Origin: Centipeda artemidis DSM 19719
Lineage (GTDB): Bacteria > Bacillota > Negativicutes > Selenomonadales > Selenomonadaceae
Reading direction: 5' to 3'
Assembly: GCF_000426665.1 (NCBI RefSeq)
Contig: NZ_AUFU01000009.1
Coordinates: 1-64,000, forward strand
DNA length: 64,000 bases
Shown here one piece after another: positions 1 to 9,489 of this stretch. The position numbers and the translations under genes are program-made. The notes below the pieces were generated by a model, which had not been told where the DNA came from, did no database searches, and saw only the letters and a list, made by a program, of their open reading frames with translations. Every line of letters begins with the position of its first letter. Within the stretch, counting starts at the first letter, position 1.

Positions 1-33
1 GTTTCAATCCACGCACCCCTCGCGGGGTGCGAC
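1..33 (-). CRISPR. Leader-proximal repeat of a type I-C CRISPR array (array continues off the left edge)
   Basis: The first 33 bases read as a type I-C repeat: on the minus strand it starts GTCGC, has a GC-rich hairpin (GCACCCC pairing with GGGGTGC) and ends GTGGATTGAAAC. The conserved end is the type I-C crRNA handle. The side facing cas2 carries no further repeat, so this is the first repeat next to the leader and the array is transcribed leftward out of the window. Spacer number and content cannot be seen. Confidence 0.9.
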
Positions 34-206
34 AGCAAACGGTCCCACAAAGGGAACATTTTGCCACGTATTTATGGGTGTTACTCGCCACAAATACGAT
101 TTTTCTCGGCGGTTCGTCCCACGCCCCTCCTTTGGCACGGTTCTTCCGCCTATATTTTATCATGCGATTTTTTGTTCACTTCACCTTCGCGCTCATAAAG
201 AACCGC
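34..206 (-). promoter_or_regulatory. CRISPR leader of the active type I-C locus
   Basis: This is the stretch between the first repeat and the cas2 stop codon. It contains no gene and is locally AT-richer than its surroundings (around 145-175). A clearly related sequence occupies the same position in the decayed locus at 13851-14012, sharing blocks such as TTGCCAC, GCCACAAATA, CCCTCCTTTG and TATATTTTAT. Conservation of a non-coding stretch beside both arrays supports leader function: promoter for pre-crRNA and recognition by Cas1-Cas2 during integration. The exact promoter was not resolved. Confidence 0.75.
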
Positions 207-497
207 TCAGATGATGACGGCCGCCTCCAAGTCGTAAGACTCTTTGGTTCCGTAATGTTTCACCTTCGGCCCTTTATCCTTCCCGAGAAAATAAAACCGA
301 AGGCTGTCTTCCTGCAGGTCTATGATGTCGAGCAGGGCGAGTTCCAACTGTTTGCACTGCGTTGGGTCTACTTTGCACTCGAAGACCGAATTCTGCACAC
401 GCTGTCCATATGCCCGGCATTTCCGCGCAACTTGCCGCAGACGCCGCTTCCCTTCGGGATCGACGGTTTTGATATCGTAGGTAATCAAAACATACAT
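207..497 (-). CDS. cas2: CRISPR-associated endoribonuclease Cas2
   Basis: A 96-residue protein starting MYVLITYDIKT, the typical Cas2 beta-strand with the conserved acidic residue (D9 region), followed by a ferredoxin-like fold of normal family length. Cas2 dimers form the core of the Cas1-Cas2 integration complex that inserts spacers at the leader-proximal repeat. It is the last gene of the cas operon, 9 bases after cas1, and is directly followed by the leader and array, the standard type I-C order. Confidence 0.95.
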   Translation of the reverse strand: MYVLITYDIKTVDPEGKRRLRQVARKCRAYGQRVQNSVFECKVDPTQCKQLELALLDIIDLQEDSLRFYFLGKDKGPKVKHYGTKESYDLEAAVII

Positions 498-506
498 GAC
501 ATCCTC

Positions 507-1535
507 CTACTTCCATAGGAACGGCGGATATGCGTCGAGATCACCGCGCAGATGGCGTGCGAGGAGCATTGCCTGCACATGCGGTACAAGTCCCCTCTTC
601 AGCTTTTCCTCCATAAAGGGATGCGTAATGCTCGTCTCCTTGTGTGCGTGCCACGCTTCAAGAATTTTCTTCCGCCCGTCATCCGTGAGACGAACGGCGC
701 CGCTCTCCTCGGTTTTAAAATCCCTTCCGCAAATCTTTTTCGTATTGACCATCGAAAACGCCGTGCGGTCTGCCGTCGGACGAAGTTCTTCCATCATGTC
801 GAGCGCGAGCGACTGCCGCCCCGGACGATCGCGATGCAGAAAACCGACATAGGAATCCAGTCCGACGCCCTCGAGCGCGGATGCGACATCGTTCATGAGT
901 AGCGCATAGAGAAAGGACAGCAGGCAGTTCATGTTGTCGAGCGGCGGCCTGCGGTTGCGTTCCGTGAAGAAGAAATCCTCCTTTTGTTTGAGAATCATAT
1001 CGTCGAATAGGGAGAAGTACGCAACCGCAGCCTTCCCTTCGACACCGCGCAGTTCTTCTAAATCCTGCGTCTTCATCACTTCATAGCACGACGTTTGGAG
1101 GAATTCGCCAATACCTCTGAATTTCTCCTCGTCAATCCGCAGCACATGATCTCTGCTCGTGCGCTCGATGGTCCAACGTGCATTATATATTTTTCCGAGG
1201 ATAAAGTTCTGCGCAAGGGGCAGAGATTCCTCCTCGCTGTCCGCACGCCGGTACTGTTCTTTGCGCAAAAGGACGTTGCCGTTGGTCTTGCCAATGACGC
1301 GCGCTTGGAACCGGCCCTCCGGCGTCATGAACGTCAGCGCGATGTTGTCTTCGGCGCATTTTCTCATGAGCGCAGGGCTCGCCCCCGTATAGCCAAAGGT
1401 TGTAATCTGCTCAAAGTTATGGAGCGGAAAACGCGCGAGTTCCTTATTCTCGCGACGAACGACGACGTTGTTTCCGTCGAGCGCGAGATATGCCTCGTCT
1501 TGGTTGACATAAAGCGTGTTGAGGAGCGGTTTCAT
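507..1535 (-). CDS. cas1: CRISPR-associated integrase Cas1 (type I-C)
   Basis: A 342-residue Cas1 starting MKPLLNTLYV, with the N-terminal beta domain (about residues 1-90) and the alpha-helical catalytic domain containing the region NCLLSFLYALL, GLDSYVGFLHRDRPGRQSLALDMMEELRP, which holds the conserved histidine and acidic residues that bind metal. Cas1 catalyses spacer integration together with Cas2. The ATG overlaps the cas4 stop as ATGA, indicating translational coupling. Length and motifs are complete with no sign of decay. Confidence 0.97.
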   Translation of the reverse strand: MKPLLNTLYVNQDEAYLALDGNNVVVRRENKELARFPLHNFEQITTFGYTGASPALMRKCAEDNIALTFMTPEGRFQARVIGKTNGNVLLRKEQYRRADSEEESLPLAQNFILGKIYNARWTIERTSRDHVLRIDEEKFRGIGEFLQTSCYEVMKTQDLEELRGVEGKAAVAYFSLFDDMILKQKEDFFFTERNRRPPLDNMNCLLSFLYALLMNDVASALEGVGLDSYVGFLHRDRPGRQSLALDMMEELRPTADRTAFSMVNTKKICGRDFKTEESGAVRLTDDGRKKILEAWHAHKETSITHPFMEEKLKRGLVPHVQAMLLARHLRGDLDAYPPFLWK

Positions 1536-2191
1536 CCTTCGGCTAGCCTCCTCTCCAAATACCGTTTCGCCGACCCGAGCCGTTTCAGTTTCGGAATGCA
1601 GACCGTGCTGAGCGAACAGTTGGCGCAGCCTTTTCTCCGTTTGACCTCAGGCGTGTGTCCGCGTGCGATATACCGGCGCATCTGCGCAACCAGAACGGGA
1701 ATCTGCGCTTTCAGCTCATCCGAGATGTCCACCTTGACGCGCCGGCGAATCTCTCCGTAGTAAAGAAACCCGAAGGGAATCTCTGCCGCGAGCATATCCT
1801 CGAGGCAGAGTGCCTGCAGTGTCAGCTGAAGCACATCCTCATCTCCTTCCTTCGGCTTTCCTCTCTTGTACTCGACGGGGACGACGCGATACCGTCCCGC
1901 ATAAGACGGAATCGCAACACCTGCGTCATCTGCATGGAACTCAACGACGTCGCATGCGCCGGAGATGCCAAGGCGGTCGGACGCCACGCGCATACCGCGC
2001 ACGATGATTTTGCCGCCGCGCTTTTCCTTGATGTCCCCATCGTGCGCCTTTTCGTGGAGGGCGTTTCCCTCCACGGTCAATACGTTCTCCTGCCAGTGCT
2101 GCTCGAGATGAATCAGCCCCCATTGGCGCGGACAAAAGGCGTAATGCTGAATCTCCGAGAGCTGCAGATAGTCTTCCTCCGCATAGCCCAT
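1532..2191 (-). CDS. cas4: CRISPR-associated exonuclease Cas4
   Basis: A 219-residue protein from the ATG at 2191 (MGYAEEDYLQL). A longer open frame exists upstream but overlaps cas7 and is not needed. Cas4 features are an N-terminal cysteine (HYAFCPRQW), a RecB-like nuclease core (GNALHEKAH; VPVEYKRGKPK with the catalytic E-x-K) and a C-terminal cysteine cluster (KGCANCSLSTVC), which together with the first cysteine binds a 4Fe-4S cluster. Cas4 trims prespacers and helps select PAM-flanked ones. The start lies one base after the cas7 stop; the stop overlaps the cas1 start. Confidence 0.95.
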   Translation of the reverse strand: MGYAEEDYLQLSEIQHYAFCPRQWGLIHLEQHWQENVLTVEGNALHEKAHDGDIKEKRGGKIIVRGMRVASDRLGISGACDVVEFHADDAGVAIPSYAGRYRVVPVEYKRGKPKEGDEDVLQLTLQALCLEDMLAAEIPFGFLYYGEIRRRVKVDISDELKAQIPVLVAQMRRYIARGHTPEVKRRKGCANCSLSTVCIPKLKRLGSAKRYLERRLAEG

Positions 2192-2192
2192 A

Positions 2193-3092
2193 TCACTCGA
2201 CCTTACTGCCCTCGATATATTTCTCGATGCGAACGCCGCTGAGCGCGTAGAGGGCGCTGTCGTTAAACGTATAGTCCCCCAAGGATTTCGGCATGTCCAC
2301 GCCGTCTTTTTTATGCGCTTCGACACTCCGATGCACTTTTGCACTTGATGCGGCGCCGGTCTTATTGTGATGCTCTATCCAGTAGAACCGGTTCATCTCC
2401 ATGCTGCCCTCGGGGCGTGCCGACGAGGCGTCGTTCTCAAAGATTGTGAGCAAGGCCTCTTTGACCTTGCGCGCGTCCTCCTCGCTGAATCCTGTTTTTT
2501 CGGCAAGCTGGACATTGATGCTCCCCTGCACTTTGTAAACGCCGAAGTCCACGCGGTACTTCATGCCCATGGTATCCGAGCCCTTCTTATCCCCCGGCTC
2601 GTTATTGACGCTCTTGGTAATCTGAACGCCCGTGATGGTCACGGGGTCAAGGCTGACCGCCGTATGAATGGTCACGGGGCCGCGCACGCCGACGGAGACC
2701 GCGTCCACACCGGTGCCCGCCTTGAGCGCGAATACCTGTCCGAATGCACGGACGTCAAACCATGCCTTCGCGGCTTCTTCCGCAATGAGACGAATGCGCC
2801 CTTTTTCTTTATCCTTCATTTTCAACGGTTTTTCCATCGCAGGATTGCCTTCGACACGCGAACGGATGCTGTCGTAACCGTCGTCCACGCGTTCGTTGGA
2901 CTGGACGAGAATCACCTCTCCCACATCCTGCAGACGATTGCGCAGCTTTCTCTTGAGACATACGTCGGAGATTTCTCCGTAGCCGTCATAGTCCGTACGC
3001 GGTTGGTTGCCGTTTAGAGGGTCTCCGTTCGGATTTGAATGGTCCACGACGACGAACCCGATAAAATCAATTTTATTTGCTAATGCAGCCAT
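2193..3092 (-). CDS. cas7: Cascade backbone protein Cas7 (Csd2, type I-C)
   Basis: A 299-residue Cas7/Csd2-family RAMP protein starting [25 protein letters not shown]. The DHSNPNGDPLNGNQPR region, ARAFGQVFA-like stretch (DVRAFGQVFAL) and GVQITKSVN segment are typical of the I-C subtype. Several copies coat the crRNA in the surveillance complex. The start overlaps the cas8c stop by one base. A diverged, broken copy of the 3' half is found at about 14165-14570, so this locus has, or had, a paralogue nearby. Confidence 0.95.
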   Translation of the reverse strand: MAALANKIDFIGFVVVDHSNPNGDPLNGNQPRTDYDGYGEISDVCLKRKLRNRLQDVGEVILVQSNERVDDGYDSIRSRVEGNPAMEKPLKMKDKEKGRIRLIAEEAAKAWFDVRAFGQVFALKAGTGVDAVSVGVRGPVTIHTAVSLDPVTITGVQITKSVNNEPGDKKGSDTMGMKYRVDFGVYKVQGSINVQLAEKTGFSEEDARKVKEALLTIFENDASSARPEGSMEMNRFYWIEHHNKTGAASSAKVHRSVEAHKKDGVDMPKSLGDYTFNDSALYALSGVRIEKYIEGSKVE

Positions 3093-3493
3093 TATACATT
3101 CTCCTCTCTCTTCTCTTCCACTTTCTGCCGATTTTCTTTCCGCTCAAGTTCCATTGCATAATTTTGGCAAGAGAACCCCAACAGGAATTTCACATCGAGC
3201 GGCGCGTCCGAACTAAAGTCTTTGTCGTCGAACAGCCAACAGATTTTATCAATCAGCTTCCTCTCTTTACCGCCATATCGTTCCCTTTTCTGTTCGTACG
3301 GAAGCAGCTTTTTCCGCAGGGTCATCCATGTCGATGCCGGACGAACCGAAAAGATTTCCATATAGCGCATCGCATTGGTCGTGCGGCTCGCAAGCTCCTC
3401 CCGACTAAACGTCGCTCGCTCCATCTGGTCCGCGACTGAAAGAAGCCGGCCAAACAGATAGGACCTGTCTTTCTTTTCCTCGTCAAGCGCCAC
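3092..3493 (-). CDS. cas11c: Probable internally translated small subunit Cas11c within cas8c
   Basis: Within cas8c, the minus strand carries AGGAGG (3502-3507), then eight bases, then a GTG (3491-3493) in the cas8c frame at codon 513 (5029-3493 is 1536, a multiple of three). Translation from it would give a 133-residue, mostly alpha-helical protein beginning (M)[17 protein letters not shown] and ending at the cas8c stop. Type I-C systems are known to make Cas11c this way, with several copies bridging the belly of Cascade. The ribosome binding site and spacing are seen; actual translation is inferred. Confidence 0.75.
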   Translation of the reverse strand: MALDEEKKDRSYLFGRLLSVADQMERATFSREELASRTTNAMRYMEIFSVRPASTWMTLRKKLLPYEQKRERYGGKERKLIDKICWLFDDKDFSSDAPLDVKFLLGFSCQNYAMELERKENRQKVEEKREENV

Positions 3494-5029
3494 AGTATAC
3501 TCCTCCTTCACATGATTGAGCCGATTGCAGATAATGGCGCACGCCGGCTCAAGCAGCCGTCTGTGCCAACCGAAATAATCGTCAATCGCAGCTCTTTTCA
3601 CCGTTCTGCTGAGCGCCATTTTTGCCATATCGAGCGGCAGCGCCTGTCCCTGCACAATGGCGCAAAAGATACGCTCCAACTCCATTTTTAATTGATTGTC
3701 ACCGATATTTTCTCCATGACAGGCTTCGACCAGTCGCTTCGGTACCGGCACGCCAAAATACGCATAGGATTTTTCGGTCTCCTTGTCATAGCCGTGCTGG
3801 AGCCAGCGTCCGCAGCTGTGCCACTTCTCGATGCGCTCGATAAAGTCCTCGCCCGCCATCTCGCTGTAATAGCAGATGGAAAGGCGTCCGGGGGTTGCGG
3901 CATCGAGAATCATGACATTGACTTGACTCGTCTCCGCCCGTTTGAATTCGGCGCGATAGCCGTCCAGCGTGCGCTTCATGGACGCTGCCCAGTCCTCCAT
4001 CGTGACCGGCATCGATGGCGCTGCGTCCGCTGCCCGGCGCCGGCGCGTCATCCTTGCCGTATCGTCGAACGCGGAGGGAATTTCCTGCGCATGCCGCCCC
4101 CACGCAAGGAATACGCGCCCGTCGACGACGTACCCTTGATTGCGAATGAGCCACATGAGCGCATTCATCGCTTTCTGCGAGGTCTCATAACCGATGGAGA
4201 TGCACTCGTCCGCATCGGCAAACCGACCGCGAAATGTAAAGCCTTGGCTGTCGTTGGAGGAAATGATTTTCGCGCCGTCTCCCGCGAACCGAATTCCCTT
4301 CCCGTGTTTATCCGTCACGGGGAGCATCTCTCCCGTCGCATAGCAGAGTTTTTGCTCCATATCGGAAAAGTGATGCGTAAAAAACTGCCGGTATTTCTTT
4401 TGTAAATTGGTGTCTCTCCAAAGTTCCGGACAATCGTCGCCGTCGAGCTCCACACGAAACCGCACCATCGATTTCAGCACGTCGCCGGCAGCAGCCTTAA
4501 AAATCGGAGGCTTTTCCTGTTCCTTATCCGTCCACTTTTGAAGAATCTCCCCCTTGTCGTTACAATAGAGCACCTTCTTTGCAATCAAATCGCGAATCGC
4601 ATCATGCTCCGTAATGTAACGATAAACGGCGCGCACCTTAGGCTCGGCGTCCTCCGACTGCGCCCATGCCCCCAGCAGTTCCGCGTACTGCTCGTAGGCG
4701 CTCTTCCGGTCTTTTTTCTTCGCCGGGACAAACGCATGATAATCCCGCGCGATGTAGGACAGGTTGTCATGCAGCGGGTGCGGCGACGGGCTGGACGTCC
4801 GCGACGCCGAATCCGGCGTACAGGGAATGAGCGTCGGCTGCTGCCCCTTATCCGACACGACCTCGGCATGAATGAGCCGTCCGTCGCCGCTCAATGTCAT
4901 CTCAATCAGAGCGTTCTGCACGATATGTCCAACGGGAGGAAGGAGCGTCTTCATGCCGGCAGCGCCGACTTTGCCGGCGAACTGCTCGTTTTCGTTATAG
5001 GTTTGTACCAACTGCTCCATCCAGCTCAT
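3092..5029 (-). CDS. cas8c: Cascade large subunit Cas8c (Csd1)
   Basis: A 645-residue Cas8c/Csd1-type protein starting [14 protein letters not shown], with the subtype-typical segments [13 protein letters not shown], and MARMTRRR-flanked central region. In type I-C systems this subunit reads the PAM and contacts the 5' end of the guide. Its C-terminal alpha-helical part (about residues 513-645) is also expected to be made as a separate small subunit, see the internal start at 3493. The start overlaps the cas5c stop by four bases (ATGA). Confidence 0.95.
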   Translation of the reverse strand: MSWMEQLVQTYNENEQFAGKVGAAGMKTLLPPVGHIVQNALIEMTLSGDGRLIHAEVVSDKGQQPTLIPCTPDSASRTSSPSPHPLHDNLSYIARDYHAFVPAKKKDRKSAYEQYAELLGAWAQSEDAEPKVRAVYRYITEHDAIRDLIAKKVLYCNDKGEILQKWTDKEQEKPPIFKAAAGDVLKSMVRFRVELDGDDCPELWRDTNLQKKYRQFFTHHFSDMEQKLCYATGEMLPVTDKHGKGIRFAGDGAKIISSNDSQGFTFRGRFADADECISIGYETSQKAMNALMWLIRNQGYVVDGRVFLAWGRHAQEIPSAFDDTARMTRRRRAADAAPSMPVTMEDWAASMKRTLDGYRAEFKRAETSQVNVMILDAATPGRLSICYYSEMAGEDFIERIEKWHSCGRWLQHGYDKETEKSYAYFGVPVPKRLVEACHGENIGDNQLKMELERIFCAIVQGQALPLDMAKMALSRTVKRAAIDDYFGWHRRLLEPACAIICNRLNHVKEEYTVALDEEKKDRSYLFGRLLSVADQMERATFSREELASRTTNAMRYMEIFSVRPASTWMTLRKKLLPYEQKRERYGGKERKLIDKICWLFDDKDFSSDAPLDVKFLLGFSCQNYAMELERKENRQKVEEKREENV

Positions 5030-5745
5030 AGACGCCCTCCTTCCAGCTCTTTGAGTTCTTCCTCCGCAAACGTAACGCTGTTCTTGTCAAACAGCTTGGT
5101 CGTTACCTTGCGCACATCGCGGACAAGGGTGCATTCCTCGGGGCGCGGGAAGCGGAGTATGCCGTCCTTCATCATCGGCTGCCATAGCCGCACTTGGAGC
5201 ATATTGCCTCCGGTCTCGTCGGCATACTTAAACCCGTGAAACATCGTACCGAGCGGCATCTCGCCCGCGTGGTCGTAATATCCCTCGCCTTCCCCATAGG
5301 TGACGGGCTCGACATAGCCCTGACACTCGCGCGTGCCGAGGAAGATATCGCGGCGCCCGCCGCGCTCCACCATGCGCTTTGCGATGTTGTGGTGCTTATG
5401 CTCATCCCTGTCCCCTGCAAGCTCTTTGCGATGCGTATTGAATTCGAAATGCGCGCGCACTTGATAGCAAACGTCGCTCAGATATTTGTAGACGGAGAGT
5501 TCATTTCCACCGCCGCCGTACTTTAACGGCTTTACCCCGCGCGACTGTGTGGCTATGCGATGCATCACCCTCACCTCGTCAATCACCCAAAAGATCGTGG
5601 GTTTCCAATAGATGCTCTCCGTGATGCCCTTGAGCGCCTGATAGGTCGGCACAGAGTACGAGGATCGTTCACCGCCAATCTTCGTGATGGGGTCAGTGAA
5701 CAGCGCCATCCTGCCGTATACTTGAAACTCGATTCCATTTCTCAT
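5026..5745 (-). CDS. cas5c: Cas5c, crRNA-processing endoribonuclease of type I-C
   Basis: A 239-residue Cas5 (Csd5/Cas5d) protein starting [19 protein letters not shown], with the N-terminal RAMP fold and typical [13 protein letters not shown] segment. Type I-C lacks Cas6, and Cas5c cuts pre-crRNA at the base of the repeat hairpin and caps the 5' handle. Its active site needs a tyrosine, lysine and histidine; a lysine-histidine rich stretch ([11 protein letters not shown]) is present at about residues 120-130, but I cannot assign the residues without alignment. No cas6 is seen in the window, which is consistent. Confidence 0.93.
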   Translation of the reverse strand: MRNGIEFQVYGRMALFTDPITKIGGERSSYSVPTYQALKGITESIYWKPTIFWVIDEVRVMHRIATQSRGVKPLKYGGGGNELSVYKYLSDVCYQVRAHFEFNTHRKELAGDRDEHKHHNIAKRMVERGGRRDIFLGTRECQGYVEPVTYGEGEGYYDHAGEMPLGTMFHGFKYADETGGNMLQVRLWQPMMKDGILRFPRPEECTLVRDVRKVTTKLFDKNSVTFAEEELKELEGGRL

Positions 5746-5759
5746 TTTATATCACCTCC

Positions 5760-8228
5760 TTAAATCATGAAGTACGCATTCGCCTGCTCCTCGAACTGCA
5801 CGCCGAATGCTTCACTGTAATATTCTTCGCGCAGCGCAATCACCCCGCTCTCCATGCGACTAATCGCCCCTAGTCTATCAAGGATTTTTATTTCGTATGA
5901 AAATAGATTGACCATGTACTGCTGTGCGCTCTTCAATCGTTTCCGATAATCCTGCCCCCACCCGACATCTTTTGATTCAAACGCCGTAATCAGCTCCTTT
6001 CCCGCAGCGTAAGGCACCAGTACAGCCTCTGCATGAGAATCTATGACTTCAAACGCCCGGCCTGCGTCGTGAAATGCGTGCGCAAAACCGGTATGTACCT
6101 CATCTCCGCGCTCCTTGCATACGCGCACCCCCGCGCGGTTGACGGACAAGAGGTCAAGCAAGGTATTCCCATCATGCAGGGGGTAGCCCATACGCCCCTC
6201 TATTTGCTCCTTATAAAATTTACGGAAGTATTCTTCCATCGCCTGGGGAGAGAGAATCCCGTCTGCCTCCTTCTCAAACAATAGTACGCGCGCAATTTTT
6301 TGTCCCGCTTGTATATCCTCAAGACGGCTGAGATTTTCATCGGCAAACGTAAAGACGCGCACAATCCCCTGCGCCAGCGCGCCGTGTCGATTGCAACGCC
6401 CAGCCGCCTGCGCAATGGAGGAAAATCCCGCGAGCGCGCGGTAGACGACGGGGAACGACACATCCACACCCGCTTCGACGAGCTGGGTACTGATGCAAAT
6501 AAGCCGCCTCTCAGGATGTTCTTTGCGGCACCTGAGTTCCTCTCGTACTTCTGCGAGGACTTTCTTACGATGTGCGGGACACATCTTCGTGCTCAGGTGT
6601 ACCGCGCGAATCTCTATATCAGCATCCTGAACGAGCTCAGATACCGCCTGATAGAGTTCCCGTGCCTGCTTCGTGAGGTTCACAATACAGAGCACATCGC
6701 CTTCTTCCTCCGCGCTCCTGCAAATCGCCGCGGCAATATCTTCCACGGAGCTGCCTCCGTCTCGGCAGCAATTTTCGATGCGCACGCGTCGGAATGCCTC
6801 GAACACTTCCGATATATCCGTTGTCAGCTCGGCGTCCCTCCCGGAATCAATCGGGAAATCCAGTTTTTCCAGCGGCGGCTGCGTCGCCGTGCACAGCACC
6901 GTTGTCGTCCGGCAGAAATCCTTGAGAAAGCTTATCGCAAGATTGAACATATAAGTGCATTTCACAGGCAGCGTCTGTATTTCGTCAAATATCAATATGC
7001 TGTCCTGCAGCGCGTGCAGTCTTCTGATGGAACTGTTTCCGCCGGCAAAAAGCGTATTAAGGAACTGCACCTGGGTCGTAAAGATCACGGGGACATCCCA
7101 GCGTTCCGTTAGGATGCGCCGCCAATCCATGCCCTCCGTGTCTTCTCCGTCATCCTCCTCTGAGATGACATTGGAGTGATGCTCTAGGATTGCCTCGTCC
7201 CGGTCAAATATCTCACGGATTTCCTTGGCATTTTGGTCGATGATACTGGTGTACGGAATCACAACGATAATCCGTTTCTTATGCCACCGCTTTGCATGCG
7301 CGAGCGCAAAACGCATACTTGCAAGCGTCTTGCCACCTCCCGTTGGAACGGTGAGCCGATAGATGCCCGGCGTCTGCTCCGCCGCATGCAGGCAGTCGTC
7401 GCTCATCTTTTGGCGCAGCTGTGCGATGCTCTTCGCCTTTTCTTCCCGCGGGGTGGGAAAGCCCGCAATCTTCTTTTCGAGCTTTGCAGAGAACTCTTCC
7501 CAAAGGGGCTCCGTCTCCCATGCGAATGTCAGACGGTCGCCCAGTTCAAACTCCGCACTGTCCAAGCGGTCCGCATCCACGAGCATACTAAAAAGAAGCT
7601 TGATAACCATACCCCAATAAAAATGGTAGACTTCATCCAGCTTCTCTTTACCGATATTCTCCTCCCATGCTGAGAGCTCACGAACAGAAGCTGCAAAAAG
7701 GCAGTCCAGCTCCTCCTCCGAGATAACCTCTCGAAAGAAATAGGCAATATCGACGCCCGAAAACACGTCCTCTTTACTCATCCGATGGAGGAAACTGTAT
7801 GTGTCCTTCCCGCCGGCAGCGCTCGTCAGCCCATGTTCGCCAAGATAGTTGAGGAGCCCGCTGTGATGTGAAAAGATCGCAAGGGCGGCGATCTCAATCA
7901 CGATACTGCTCATGTCGCCCTGTCCGCCGTATCTCTGCATTAATAACTGCCCGCCCGCCGAGGAATGATCCACAGAGCCCCTCCGACTATAGTCCCCGGG
8001 ATGCGCATGACTCCAAGAGAGATACTCTGCAAACGCCTCGCTGCATTTGCCTAGATCGTGCAGGATACCGATAAGATACGCTGTCGAGGAAAGCCCCGCC
8101 GCCTCGGCGGATGCCGACATCAGACCGGCAACGTGACGCAGATGCTCAGAAAGCGACTGCGCTTGGGGCGCGCCGTTTTTCCTATTCAAATCGTCTTTCT
8201 TCATATGTGCAAGATACACACGCGCCAT
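5760..8228 (-). CDS. cas3: CRISPR-associated helicase-nuclease Cas3 (HD plus DExH)
   Basis: An 822-residue fused Cas3. The N-terminal HD nuclease shows SLSEHLRHV, GILHDLGKCSEAF, DHSSAGG and FSHHSGL. The helicase part shows Walker A TVPTGGGKTLAS, a DExH-type box LIFDEIQTLP, and C-terminal motifs (RLICISTQLVEAGVDV, IAQAAGRCNRHG). Cas3 is recruited by Cascade at a matched target and degrades the displaced strand. It is the first gene of the operon; GGGAGG precedes the ATG. Only 43 bases separate it from the upstream pilC stop. All motifs are intact, so interference looks functional. Confidence 0.97.
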   Translation of the reverse strand: MARVYLAHMKKDDLNRKNGAPQAQSLSEHLRHVAGLMSASAEAAGLSSTAYLIGILHDLGKCSEAFAEYLSWSHAHPGDYSRRGSVDHSSAGGQLLMQRYGGQGDMSSIVIEIAALAIFSHHSGLLNYLGEHGLTSAAGGKDTYSFLHRMSKEDVFSGVDIAYFFREVISEEELDCLFAASVRELSAWEENIGKEKLDEVYHFYWGMVIKLLFSMLVDADRLDSAEFELGDRLTFAWETEPLWEEFSAKLEKKIAGFPTPREEKAKSIAQLRQKMSDDCLHAAEQTPGIYRLTVPTGGGKTLASMRFALAHAKRWHKKRIIVVIPYTSIIDQNAKEIREIFDRDEAILEHHSNVISEEDDGEDTEGMDWRRILTERWDVPVIFTTQVQFLNTLFAGGNSSIRRLHALQDSILIFDEIQTLPVKCTYMFNLAISFLKDFCRTTTVLCTATQPPLEKLDFPIDSGRDAELTTDISEVFEAFRRVRIENCCRDGGSSVEDIAAAICRSAEEEGDVLCIVNLTKQARELYQAVSELVQDADIEIRAVHLSTKMCPAHRKKVLAEVREELRCRKEHPERRLICISTQLVEAGVDVSFPVVYRALAGFSSIAQAAGRCNRHGALAQGIVRVFTFADENLSRLEDIQAGQKIARVLLFEKEADGILSPQAMEEYFRKFYKEQIEGRMGYPLHDGNTLLDLLSVNRAGVRVCKERGDEVHTGFAHAFHDAGRAFEVIDSHAEAVLVPYAAGKELITAFESKDVGWGQDYRKRLKSAQQYMVNLFSYEIKILDRLGAISRMESGVIALREEYYSEAFGVQFEEQANAYFMI

Positions 8229-8271
8229 ACAAGCCTCCCTGCCGATACTTCAAATTAGTTTGGCGAAAAAA
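8229..8271 (-). other. Short junction between pilC and the cas operon
   Basis: Only 43 bases lie between the pilC stop and cas3 ATG. They contain the cas3 ribosome binding site (GGGAGG on the minus strand) but I find neither a terminator nor a convincing sigma-A promoter. Either the cas operon promoter lies inside the end of pilC or cas transcription is fed by readthrough from the pilus genes. Confidence 0.6.
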
Positions 8272-9489
8272 CTACATCATCCGATCCATCGCCTCAAAGA
8301 CGGGCAGTAAGAATGACAGTACCCCGAAGAAAATCACGAGTCCGATCACGACGATCATGATCGGCTCAGCAAGCGCCTCAATGCGCGCCGCGAGCTGTTT
8401 CGACACACGTTTACAGTAGTCCGCCGACCGTCGCAGCAGCCTCTCGAGGTCACCCGCCGTCTCCCCCGCCGCAAGCATTCCCTGCAAAAGCTGAGGGAGC
8501 TGTCCCTCCTGTGCAAGCGCATAGGCAAGCGTGCGTCCCTGCATGAGACGTTCCTCCACGCGCCCGAGCGAGCGGACGAGCACGCAGTTCCCCGCCACAG
8601 AACGTGCTAAATGCACCGCGCAGTCCAGCCGTATACCGCTGTGCATCAGGATAGCTAGAGTTCTGAGGATCATCCCCCACGCCGAAAATCGCAGAAAGCG
8701 CCCCAATACAGGCACACAAAGCAGCAACGCATCCAAATAATACTGCAGCGCAGGCACACGCACGAGCGCAATCATTCCGACGAGGAGCAAAACGGCGGCG
8801 CCGGGGACGAGGTAGGGATGAGTCGTAAATACATCCGCAGCCTGCAACAGGAGACGCGTCGGAAGCGGCGGCTCCGCCCCGAGGTCGCGCAGGAGAGAGG
8901 CAAATACCGGCAGGATAAACATCGTCATGAGCACGATCGAAAATCCCGTCGCCACGAGCAAAAAGAGCGGATACGCAAGCGCGCTTTTCATCGACTCCCG
9001 CAGTGTATGCGCCTCCGTGAGGAACGCCGCCGTCTCCGCAAAGATATGATCCAACGTGCCGCTCTCCTCTCCCGCACGAACCATGCCGACAACACTCGGT
9101 GAGAACACCCTCGGTCGGCGCTCCATCGCCTGTGACAGCGCCGTACCGCACAGTACATCCGCATGGAGCGCGGCAACAAGCCGTCCGTAAGCAGATGCGG
9201 CATCCGCCCCCGCCGCGATCTGCCCCAGCGCCTCATGAACCGGCATCCCTGCAGCCAGCAGTGCCGCCAGTTCCTCAAAGAGTGCGATGCGCTCCTCCTC
9301 CGACGGCACATCAAGGCACCATAAGCGAATGTCCCCCACTCGCAGCAGACGACGCCGCTCCTTGAGATCGACCACCGTCAGCCCCTCTGCAGCAAGACTG
9401 CGCACTGCCTTCACAGGATGCTCCGCCGTAACCGTCCCCTTGACACGCGTTCCATCCGTCGCGCACGCACGATAGGAAAACGACTTCAT
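8272..9489 (-). CDS. pilC: Type IV pilus / type II secretion inner-membrane platform protein PilC (GspF family)
   Basis: A 405-residue protein with the two repeated GspF domains (about residues 65-190 and 270-395), each with FEELAALLAAGMPVHEAL-like and MVRAGEESGTLD motifs, and three hydrophobic segments (YPLFLLVATGFSIVLMTMF, a central one near 210-230, and IMIVVIGLVIFFGVLSFLL at the end). An N-terminal beta part matches the usual PilC cytoplasmic start (FSYRACATDGTRVKGTVTA). It anchors the assembly ATPases at the pilus base. Its ATG overlaps the pilT stop by four bases. The next pilus genes (pilin, pilM-O) do not follow; the cas operon does. Confidence 0.92.
   Translation of the reverse strand: MKSFSYRACATDGTRVKGTVTAEHPVKAVRSLAAEGLTVVDLKERRRLLRVGDIRLWCLDVPSEEERIALFEELAALLAAGMPVHEALGQIAAGADAASAYGRLVAALHADVLCGTALSQAMERRPRVFSPSVVGMVRAGEESGTLDHIFAETAAFLTEAHTLRESMKSALAYPLFLLVATGFSIVLMTMFILPVFASLLRDLGAEPPLPTRLLLQAADVFTTHPYLVPGAAVLLLVGMIALVRVPALQYYLDALLLCVPVLGRFLRFSAWGMILRTLAILMHSGIRLDCAVHLARSVAGNCVLVRSLGRVEERLMQGRTLAYALAQEGQLPQLLQGMLAAGETAGDLERLLRRSADYCKRVSKQLAARIEALAEPIMIVVIGLVIFFGVLSFLLPVFEAMDRMM

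Noticed and set aside
27-518. Plus-strand frame over the CRISPR leader and cas2
   Set aside because: Antisense to cas2 and reading through the repeat and leader; not a gene.
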